Assembly: GCA_049602155.1 (NCBI GenBank)
Contig: JBMYRH010000003.1
Coordinates: 124,001 to 188,000, forward strand
Reading direction: 5' to 3'
Source of the DNA: JBMYRH01 sp049602155
GTDB lineage: Bacteria; Myxococcota_A; UBA9042; PHBI01; JBMYRH01
DNA: 64,000 bases
The first letter of the stretch is position 1, and each line of letters starts with the position of its first letter. A program made the position numbers and the translations under genes. The notes beneath the pieces were generated by a model. It was not told the DNA's origin. It saw only the letters and a list, made by a program, of their open reading frames with translations, and made no database searches. Shown here piece by piece: positions 34,578 through 41,250 of this stretch.

Positions 34578-34690
34578 CGTCGCTCCTCGCTCGAAGAATT
34601 CAGAGGGGCCGATGGCGCTACACGGGTGGCGATGGCTGACGCCATAACCCCGGTACAGAGAACTGCCGCCTCGCGGATGCTGGTAGCCAT
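34574..34690 (-). pseudogene. 5' fragment of fadN, kept as a 38-codon leader ORF
   Basis: From the ATG at 34690 it reads MATSIREAAVLCTGVMASA, against MASSIRKAAVLGAGVMGSG for the intact FadN that starts at 43620. Two Gly residues of the NAD-binding loop are lost. The DNA aligns without gaps with 43540-43700 over about 160 bp (34611-34770), including the region upstream of the start. About three quarters of bases match in the coding part and about two thirds upstream. After about 27 codons the match ends, and the frame stops in a TGA that overlaps the methyltransferase ATG. It cannot be a dehydrogenase but may act as a leader that couples translation. Confidence 0.75.
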
Positions 34691-34730
34691 ACATGCCCTC
34701 TTAAGCTGCTTAAGTCTCATGCGATTTTCT

Positions 34731-34760
34731 TTCTTAAGCGCTTGAAACGTCCCTGGTCAA
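34731..34760 (-). promoter_or_regulatory. fadN-derived promoter now in front of the methyltransferase-GNAT pair
   Basis: On the minus strand TTGACC (34760-34755), an 18-bp spacer and TAAGAA (34736-34731). It is the direct counterpart of the fadN promoter at 43690-43661 (TTGACC, 18 bp, TATGAA). The -35 and spacing are kept, while the -10 has changed by one base. Confidence 0.5.
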
Positions 34761-34770
34761 GAGAGATGTG

Positions 34771-34978
34771 CCCTCCGGTCCCAGAGTCAACCAGAAGTCG
34801 AGCCCCCCGCCTCAACCTCATCAGCGTCGTAAACCCGCCCAGCATAAGAGACGACGAGCTCGCCAGGGACGAAGAGCTTTGGAGCGTCGCGCAGCTGGAT
34901 GAGTTCTCGTGTGCATTCGAGGATTTCAGCTCGAGGCTGAGCGATGCGTTCTTCGGACATAATCTCCGCACTCGTCAT
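34771..34978 (-). pseudogene. N-terminal remnant of an RfbH-like CDP-4-keto-6-deoxyglucose 3-dehydrase
   Basis: From the ATG at 34978 it reads MTSAEIMSEERIAQ and then RELIQLRDAPKLFVPGE, VVSYAGRVYDADEVE. This resembles the start of RfbH (E1, a PLP enzyme of the DegT fold), which begins with a helix, then K-x-FV-x-G, then SGKV and an acidic pair. A frame change follows at about 34800, and the reading ends where the fadN-derived sequence begins (about 34770). The catalytic part is absent. The neighbours rfbG and rfbF encode the two steps before RfbH, which supports the call. It rests on about 40 residues. The 145 bp to the flippase gene holds nothing recognisable. Confidence 0.5.
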
Positions 34979-35122
34979 GACCTCGCTTCACAACCCAAAC
35001 GCGAAGCTGGGCGCCCTTCATAGGCGTTGACAACATCGACGACCACCGCGGCTCAAGCGTCGCCACATCCTCACGAACGCCCCTGGGTGTCTCCAAGAAG
35101 ACACCTCGGCACCACCCCTAAC

Positions 35123-36640
35123 TCAGGAGGCCTGCTTTCTCCTTGAACGCAAGCGCGACAGCACATCCTTGATCTCAGCGCGCGCCTCAGGCCCGGCGAC
35201 GAGCCAAAACCCCGCCACGTAAAGCCCTAAACCAGACAGATAACCAAGCATCGCCCAGTGCAGGTCAAAGCCCACGGTCAAGCTCAACGCTAAGAACGGC
35301 GGCGCGTAAGCGACCGCCCCGAGCGTGAGCGACACGGCGACCTCCAAGTAAAACTGCTTGGGTGCAAGGCCAAGGCATTGGGCATAGATGTGGCGCGCGC
35401 CGTAGGCGTAGGCCCAAACCTGGTAAGCCAGCCAACCCAAGGGCGCGCCGATCAGCCCGAAGTCATGGATGAGCCAAACCGTGAGTGGAAACACCAAGAA
35501 GAGCGCAAAGAGCACCTGTCGAAAGACAATATCAGCGCGCTCCATCCCGAGCGCCAAGAAGTGCGGCACCATCATCGTGCCCTGCATATAAAACCCCAGC
35601 GCGAGCAGGCTGGTCGGCAGCCACAGCGCCTCCATCGCCGTCACATCCAAGACGTTGGAGAAGACAAAGGGGACGACAAAGGGGATGCCCATAAAGACCG
35701 GCAAGAGCCCAAAGCGCATCAGCGTCTGCACCCCATGGAAGGCTTTGGAGAGCCCCGCCTTATCATCGGCGTGAGCCAGCTCAGACAAACGGGGGAACAC
35801 CGCCGTGGCCACCGAAGAAGAGACCTGAGTCCCTTTACCCGTGGTGCCGTAAGCGAAGCCATACCACCCGACCACAGAGACGGGTAAGAGCTTGCTCATG
35901 ACCAGCTTGTCGCCCTGACTCTGAACCAAGCCGAGCAGCGACATCCCCGCCACCTGACGGACAAACGTGGCGTTGCGGCTCACGACCTCGGCGTCATATC
36001 CGGGGATGAGCGTTCCCCAAGAGAGCGCGCGACCAAGGCAGGTCATGTAGATGGTGACGCGCAGCACATAGCTCATCGCGATCCAGAGCACGACCCACTG
36101 AAGCGAAGCCCCGGATGCGATGAGCCCGACGACGCCGACCTGCTGAACCGCGGTGGTCCCGACATCGATGACGTTGGTGATCCCCATCCTCTGCATGCCT
36201 CGAAAGACGCTGGTGTAGAACGTCTTCGGGAAGGCCAAAAAGGCCGCAGGGCCAAGGACGCGGACAATCGCCGTCGCGTCCTCATGCGGGAGCGTCTCAA
36301 CCTGCAACCACTCGCTGACGATCCAGGGAGCGGCCAACGCCTGAGCCCCGGCGACGAGCAAAAAGGCGCACCAGAAGTAAAAGGCGCCGACGCGCACCAC
36401 ACGTCGCGCGTAGGGCTCATCGGTCTCGATATGCGCCGCGACCTCTTTGATGACGGTCGCTCCCAGGCCGAGTTCCAAGACGCCCGCGACGACGTTATTG
36501 AGCATCATCACGAAGTAGATGATGCCGAGCACATCTTGACCAAGATCGCGATAGATATAACGCGCAGAGACAAAGCTGAGCAGGACAAGGGTCAGCTGTC
36601 CCGCCAGGTTGTAGACAATGTTGCGCCTTAGCCTCGACAT
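35123..36640 (-). CDS. polysaccharide flippase (Wzx/MATE-like, oligosaccharide exporter superfamily)
   Basis: 505 residues with about 12-14 hydrophobic segments and the Wzx/RfbX-type N-terminus RRNIVYNLAGQLTLVLLSFVSARYIYRDLG. By family it moves undecaprenyl-diphosphate-linked repeat units across the inner membrane. GMQRMGITNVIDVGTTAVQQVGVVGLI is a typical central segment. It follows rfbG by 10 bp in the rfbF-rfbG-wzx operon. No Wzy polymerase is visible in the window. The lipid carrier would come from UppS, also encoded in this window. Confidence 0.85.
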   Translation of the reverse strand: MSRLRRNIVYNLAGQLTLVLLSFVSARYIYRDLGQDVLGIIYFVMMLNNVVAGVLELGLGATVIKEVAAHIETDEPYARRVVRVGAFYFWCAFLLVAGAQALAAPWIVSEWLQVETLPHEDATAIVRVLGPAAFLAFPKTFYTSVFRGMQRMGITNVIDVGTTAVQQVGVVGLIASGASLQWVVLWIAMSYVLRVTIYMTCLGRALSWGTLIPGYDAEVVSRNATFVRQVAGMSLLGLVQSQGDKLVMSKLLPVSVVGWYGFAYGTTGKGTQVSSSVATAVFPRLSELAHADDKAGLSKAFHGVQTLMRFGLLPVFMGIPFVVPFVFSNVLDVTAMEALWLPTSLLALGFYMQGTMMVPHFLALGMERADIVFRQVLFALFLVFPLTVWLIHDFGLIGAPLGWLAYQVWAYAYGARHIYAQCLGLAPKQFYLEVAVSLTLGAVAYAPPFLALSLTVGFDLHWAMLGYLSGLGLYVAGFWLVAGPEARAEIKDVLSRLRSRRKQAS

Positions 36641-36650
36641 CTAGACCGGT

Positions 36651-37733
36651 TCAGGCCAAGCGCTGCGAGACACAGGCAACGTATTCTGCAATCTGAGCCA
36701 ACCTCGCGGCGCGGAAGTCCGCGGGGCTCCCCTCGACGCGATAACCATCGACCGAGAATCGAACCAGCGCCTCGAGCCCAAGAGCCGGGTACCACCCGAG
36801 CTCTTCGCTCGCCTTGGTGATGTCCAAGGTCAGCAGGTTCGCTTCATGGACCGCCCCGGCAGGGCGCGGCGGCGTCTCCACGCTGCCACCTCCCCAGGCA
36901 CGGATCACCTCGTCGACCAGCGCGCCGACAGGCACGGTCGTCTTGGGGTCTGGTCCGAAGTTCCAACCGCCCTCAAACCCCTCGCCCCCATCACCGAGGA
37001 GCTTGGCGGCCAACATCAGGTAGCCGCAAAGTGGCTCCAAGACGTGCTGCCAAGGGCGCACAGCCGCCGGGTTACGCACGATGATCGGCTGTCCAGCGCG
37101 CAGCGCACGGACACAATCCGGGAAGATCCGGTTATCAGCCCAGTCACCACCACCGATGACATTACCGGCTCGAGCGGTGGCCACCCTCGCGCTGGTGTCG
37201 GTGTGTAAAAACGCCTTGCGGTAGGAGTTGGTCACAATCTCAGACGCGGCCTTTGACGCGCTATAGGGGTCGTGGCCACCGAGTCGATCGGTCTCACGAT
37301 ACCCTTCGGCCTGCTCAAGGTTCTCATAGACCTTATCGGTCGTGATGTTGACCGCGGCCTCGACAGAGACGGTCAGTCGGACACACTCCATAAAGTGGGC
37401 CGTCCCCATGACGTTGGTCGCGAAGGTGTCCACAGGGTCCTCGTAAGAGGCGATCACCAGGGGCTGCGCGGCCAGATGAAAGGCCACCGAGGGCTGATAC
37501 TCCTCAAAGACCGAGCGGAGGTGCCCAAGGTCCCGCACGTCACCGTCGATGTGGGTCATCTCGGAACCGAGCCCACAGGTGACGAAATTATCCTGTGGGG
37601 TCTGAGGCGGCAGCGCATAGCCGATGACGTCGGCACCCAAGCGCTGCAACCAGAGGACGAGCCAGCTGCCTTTGAAGCCAGTGTCACCTGTGACCAGGAC
37701 CGTTCGACCTTGATAGGCCTCAAGAAGCTTCAC
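36651..37733 (-). CDS. rfbG: CDP-glucose 4,6-dehydratase
   Basis: Converts CDP-D-glucose to CDP-4-keto-6-deoxy-D-glucose with bound NAD+. It is an extended SDR of 360 residues. VLVTGDTGFKGSWLVLWL is the diagnostic NAD-binding start of RfbG (TGHTGFKG). HLAAQPLVIASYEDPVDTF, NITTDKVYEN and the catalytic YSASKAASE follow. RAGNVIGGGDWADNRIFPD is another RfbG signature, and RPWQHVLEPLCGYL completes it. It begins 3 bp after the rfbF stop and the two act in sequence. The next usual enzyme, RfbH, survives only as a fragment near 34.8 kb, so the product probably goes to the RmlC-like epimerase or the DegT aminotransferase. Confidence 0.92.
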   Translation of the reverse strand: MKLLEAYQGRTVLVTGDTGFKGSWLVLWLQRLGADVIGYALPPQTPQDNFVTCGLGSEMTHIDGDVRDLGHLRSVFEEYQPSVAFHLAAQPLVIASYEDPVDTFATNVMGTAHFMECVRLTVSVEAAVNITTDKVYENLEQAEGYRETDRLGGHDPYSASKAASEIVTNSYRKAFLHTDTSARVATARAGNVIGGGDWADNRIFPDCVRALRAGQPIIVRNPAAVRPWQHVLEPLCGYLMLAAKLLGDGGEGFEGGWNFGPDPKTTVPVGALVDEVIRAWGGGSVETPPRPAGAVHEANLLTLDITKASEELGWYPALGLEALVRFSVDGYRVEGSPADFRAARLAQIAEYVACVSQRLA

Positions 37734-37736
37734 GCG

Positions 37737-38513
37737 CTACCACGCCTTCCAAAAGGCGGTCCCGGAGTCCCAGAGACCGTTGAGGTAATCGCGGTCACGC
37801 GCGGTGTCCATGCACGCCCAATCTCCGCCGTGCTTGTGAACCATCAGCTCACCGGCCTCGGCGAGGTGCTCAACAGCTCCGACCTCCAGATCGCAGTCGT
37901 CGTCATCCCGCAGGTAGTCAAAGATGCGCCGGTCAAAGACAAAGAACCCGCCGTTGACGTAGGTGTTCGTGGACTTCGGTTTCTCGCGGAAGCGCTCCAC
38001 GCGCTCACCCTCGATCTTCAACTCGCCAAAACGACCCGCCAGGTTGATGCCTGTCACTGTCGCGATCTTGCCGTGAGACCGATGGAAGGCCAGCAGCGTC
38101 TCCAGATCCACGTTGGAGAGGCCGTCACCGTAGGTCAGCATGAAGACGTCACCTTTGACGTAGCGCTCTACGCGTTTCAGCCGCGCCCCCTTGAGCGCAT
38201 TCAGCCCAGTATTCGCAATCGTAACCTGCCACCCAGCCTCATCGTGACTCTGATGGAAGTTCAGCGACTCCGGCTGGCCCAGCTGCAAGGTGACGTCACT
38301 GTTACGGAGCTCGTAGTTAACGAAGTACTCCTTGATCATGTGCCCCTTGTAGCCAGCTGACAGCACAAAGTCCGTGTGACCAAAGCTGCTGTAGTACTTC
38401 ATGATGTGCCAGAGCACAGGGCGCCCACCGACTTGAACCAAGGGTTTGGGTCGAAACTCGGTCTCTTCCGGCAGCCGCGTACCAAATCCGCCACACAAGA
38501 TGACTACTTCCAT
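37737..38513 (-). CDS. rfbF: glucose-1-phosphate cytidylyltransferase
   Basis: Makes CDP-glucose from CTP and glucose 1-phosphate. 258 residues from the ATG at 38513, which has AGGAGGGG directly upstream. The signature VVILCGGFGTRLPEETEFRPKPLVQVGG is the nucleotidyltransferase start specific to this subfamily. WHIMKYYSSFGHTDFVL, YGDGLSNVDLETLLAFH and VNGGFFVFDR are also characteristic. It leads the rfbF-rfbG-wzx operon, divergent from the nucleotide-sugar dehydrogenase gene. The 266 bp between them contains leader copy B. Confidence 0.95.
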   Translation of the reverse strand: MEVVILCGGFGTRLPEETEFRPKPLVQVGGRPVLWHIMKYYSSFGHTDFVLSAGYKGHMIKEYFVNYELRNSDVTLQLGQPESLNFHQSHDEAGWQVTIANTGLNALKGARLKRVERYVKGDVFMLTYGDGLSNVDLETLLAFHRSHGKIATVTGINLAGRFGELKIEGERVERFREKPKSTNTYVNGGFFVFDRRIFDYLRDDDDCDLEVGAVEHLAEAGELMVHKHGGDWACMDTARDRDYLNGLWDSGTAFWKAW

Positions 38514-38618
38514 GACCCCTCCTGGACCAGACAGCGCGTCACCCCAGTGAGTTGGTGATCTCAAGCCGTGTGATCAAAACGCTTTGAATCGTTGGCCCTC
38601 TTGCCATGAATACTGCCC

Positions 38619-38737
38619 TCTGGCAACCGGCGATCGCTTGCGTGGGCTGCAGCGCCATGCGACAAGGGCGCCCACTTAGAGACATCGGCGTCTGATCATG
38701 CTGGGGCTGACGCGCAACACATCCGACGCGACGAGAG
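38619..38737 (+). repeat. 5' leader copy B, upstream of the nucleotide-sugar dehydrogenase (similar to 31891-31995)
   Basis: Non-coding. It shares a series of blocks with leader copy A, upstream of GT2, in the same order and at nearly the same spacing. Each copy ends close to a start codon. Both copies sit in divergent intergenic regions of the same polysaccharide locus. Confidence 0.6.
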
Positions 38738-38779
38738 GCTGAGCGCTTGTTCGCCACTGATTGCTTGCTGGAGAATCCA

Positions 38780-40108
38780 ATGACTGCTGCACACGAGACG
38801 CTAAAGACAAAGTTCGATGATCGCACGGCGGTGATCGGCGTGATCGGTCTCGGCTATGTCGGTCTGCCGCTCGTACGCGCCTTCCACAACGTGGGCTATC
38901 CCGTGGTGGGCTTTGACGTCGATCCCTCAAAGATACAGGCCCTAGAGGTCGGCCAAGCCTACCTAAAGCACTTGGGCGATGAGCTCATGACCACGCTCGC
39001 TCAGTCCGAGCGCTTTGAGGCCACCGCAGACTTCTCTCGGCTCAACGAAGTCGACGCGGTCCTCATCTGCGTCCCGACGCCACTTGGCCTCCATCGAGAG
39101 CCTGACCTGAGCTTCGTCGAGAAGACCGCGGAGACGATCGCGCAGCATGGTCGCCCTGGGCAGCTCATCGTGCTGGAGTCGACGACTTACCCTGGAACGA
39201 CCCGCGACATCATGCTCCCGAAGCTAGAGGCCGTCGGGCGTGTCGCAGAGCACGACGTCTTTGTGGGCTACTCCCCAGAGCGTGAAGATCCAGGCCGCGC
39301 GAACGCATCGACACGCACCATCCCAAAGCTCGTCGGCGGCACCGGACCACACTCAAGTGCGCTTTGCGTGCAACTCTACCGAGCTGCCATCGACGAAGTC
39401 GTCCCCGTCTCATCGGCGGAGGTCGCCGAGAGCGCCAAGCTCCTTGAGAACATCTACCGCGCGGTGAACATCGCCCTGGTCAACGAGATGAAGGTGGTGC
39501 TTGGCGCGCTGGACATCGACGTCTGGGAGGTCATCGAGGCGGCCTCCACCAAGCCCTTTGGCTTTCAACCCTTCTACCCTGGCCCAGGGCTCGGCGGACA
39601 CTGTATCCCCATCGATCCCTTCTATTTGACCTGGAAGGCCCGCGAGATTGGGCTCCCCACGCGATTCATCGAGCTCGCCGGTGAGGTCAATCACCAGATG
39701 CCAGGCTACGTCGTCGACCGGACGGTCCTCGCGCTCAACGATGATGAGCGCGCGGTCAAAGGAGCAAACGTCCTCGTCCTCGGGCTGGCGTATAAGCCCG
39801 ACGTGGATGACATTCGGGAGAGCCCGAGCTTGGAGATCATCGACGGGCTGCTTGCCTTAGGGGCACATGTGGACTACCACGACCCCCACCTGCCGAAGAT
39901 GCCCAAGACGCGACGCTCCAGACCCGCGCTCGTGAGCATCGACCTGAGCGAGGCGACCCTCGCCAGCTACGACGCGGTGATCATCGCCACACACCACGCA
40001 GCCTACGATTGGAGCCTCATCAAGGCGCACGCCAAGCTCGTCGTCGACTGCCGCGGGGTGATGCGGCACGTCGAAGAGGTGCAAGGCGCTAGGGTCGTCT
40101 CGGCGTAG
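38780..40108 (+). CDS. nucleotide sugar dehydrogenase (UDP-N-acetylglucosamine/mannosamine or UDP-glucose 6-dehydrogenase family)
   Basis: 442 residues from the ATG at 38780, with GGAG eight bases upstream. It oxidises the C6 alcohol of a UDP-sugar to the uronic acid in two NAD+-dependent steps. IGVIGLGYVGLPLVRAF is the NAD-binding motif. VPTPLG, VLESTTYPGTT and FVGYSPEREDPGRAN lead to the catalytic segment PGPGLGGHCIPIDPFYLTWKA, with Cys in GGHCIP. FYLTWKAREIG and VGYSPERE favour the WbpA/TviB/WecC side (N-acetylhexosamines) over plain UDP-glucose. The C-terminal domain (LGLAYKPDVDDIRESP) is complete. It is a single-gene unit with the convergent fadA 4 bp after its stop. Confidence 0.9.
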   Translation: MTAAHETLKTKFDDRTAVIGVIGLGYVGLPLVRAFHNVGYPVVGFDVDPSKIQALEVGQAYLKHLGDELMTTLAQSERFEATADFSRLNEVDAVLICVPTPLGLHREPDLSFVEKTAETIAQHGRPGQLIVLESTTYPGTTRDIMLPKLEAVGRVAEHDVFVGYSPEREDPGRANASTRTIPKLVGGTGPHSSALCVQLYRAAIDEVVPVSSAEVAESAKLLENIYRAVNIALVNEMKVVLGALDIDVWEVIEAASTKPFGFQPFYPGPGLGGHCIPIDPFYLTWKAREIGLPTRFIELAGEVNHQMPGYVVDRTVLALNDDERAVKGANVLVLGLAYKPDVDDIRESPSLEIIDGLLALGAHVDYHDPHLPKMPKTRRSRPALVSIDLSEATLASYDAVIIATHHAAYDWSLIKAHAKLVVDCRGVMRHVEEVQGARVVSA

Positions 40109-40112
40109 GTCT

Positions 40113-41240
40113 CTAGGCGCGCTCGAACAGCCCTGCGGCGCCCATGCCGCCCCCGATGCACATCGTCACGATGCCGTAGCGTCCATCGCGTCGCTTGAGC
40201 TCGTGCAGCAAGGTCGCCGTCAGCTTCGCCCCCGTGCACCCCAGTGGGTGTCCAAGCGCAATGGCTCCGCCGTTCACGTTCACCTTGTCGTAATCGACGC
40301 CGAGCGTGTCCAGGCAATAGATGGCCTGTGACGCAAACGCCTCGTTGACCTCAAAGAGATCGACGTCCTCGAGGGCGACGCCGGTGCGCTTGAGCAGCGC
40401 TGGAACCGCGTATGCCGGACCCACGCCCATCTCGTCTGGCTCAACGCCGACCACTGAGAAGCCACGGTAGACCGCTAAGATCTCAGCGCCCAGCTCCTCG
40501 GCCCGCTCGCGGCTCGCCACGATGACCGCTGCTGCGCCGTCAGACATCTGAGAGCTGGTCGCGGCCGTCACGCTTCCCTTGAGTTTAAAGGGCGTCTTCA
40601 GCTTCGCCAGCGCCTCCATGTTGGTGCCTCGACGAGGCCCCTCGTCGACCGTCAGGCCGCCGAAGGGGATGATCTCATCAGTGAACCGCCCCGCGTCGAT
40701 GGCCTCACAGGCCTTCCGGTGACTCTCCACAGCGAAGGCGTCCTGAGCCTCGCGGCTAACCTCGTAGCGCTCAGCGACGATCTCCGCCGTTGAGCCCATG
40801 GGCGTGAAGAGCCCTGGTGCGTCCGCCACGGTCGCCGGGTGTGGACGCGGCGTATGCCCCGTCATCGGGACCGACGACATCGACTCGACGCCACCAGCGA
40901 TGATGAGGTCTGCGCCACCGGCCATGATCCGCTCTGCGGCTGTCGCGATCGTCTGCAGCCCCGAGGAGCAGAAGCGATTGACGGTCTGCCCGGGGACGCT
41001 ATTCGGTAGGCCAGCAAGCAGCGCCACGGTCCGTGCGAGGTTGAGCCCTTGCGTCCCTTCGGGCATCGCGCACCCCAGGATCACGTCCTCAACATCCGCG
41101 GGCTTGAGTCCCGGCACTTTAGACATCGCTCCGATGATCGCGGCCGCGCCAAGATCTTCGGGTCGGGTGTCCTTGTAGGCGCCCTTATTCGCTCGCCCCG
41201 CCGGGGTACGCACTGCGCTGATAATAACTGCTTCACGCAT
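40113..41240 (-). CDS. fadA: acetyl-CoA C-acyltransferase (3-ketoacyl-CoA thiolase)
   Basis: Last step of fatty-acid beta-oxidation: cleaves 3-ketoacyl-CoA with CoA to acetyl-CoA. 375 residues. The nucleophilic Cys is in TVNRFCSSGLQTI. GGAIALGHPLGCTGAK holds the conserved His, and the second active-site Cys is in MCIGGGMGAAG near the end. VNEAF is also present. FadA and FadN together would form the cytosolic multienzyme complex. It begins 10 bp after the fadN stop and is cotranscribed with it. Confidence 0.95.
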   Translation of the reverse strand: MREAVIISAVRTPAGRANKGAYKDTRPEDLGAAAIIGAMSKVPGLKPADVEDVILGCAMPEGTQGLNLARTVALLAGLPNSVPGQTVNRFCSSGLQTIATAAERIMAGGADLIIAGGVESMSSVPMTGHTPRPHPATVADAPGLFTPMGSTAEIVAERYEVSREAQDAFAVESHRKACEAIDAGRFTDEIIPFGGLTVDEGPRRGTNMEALAKLKTPFKLKGSVTAATSSQMSDGAAAVIVASRERAEELGAEILAVYRGFSVVGVEPDEMGVGPAYAVPALLKRTGVALEDVDLFEVNEAFASQAIYCLDTLGVDYDKVNVNGGAIALGHPLGCTGAKLTATLLHELKRRDGRYGIVTMCIGGGMGAAGLFERA

Positions 41241-41250
41241 CGTGGTTCTC

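Noticed and set aside
34577..34694. Longer N-terminus of the CmcI-like methyltransferase (reading from 34694)
   Set aside because: This sequence is the fadN-derived leader read in another frame. The ATG at 34577 has its own ribosome site and matches the family start.
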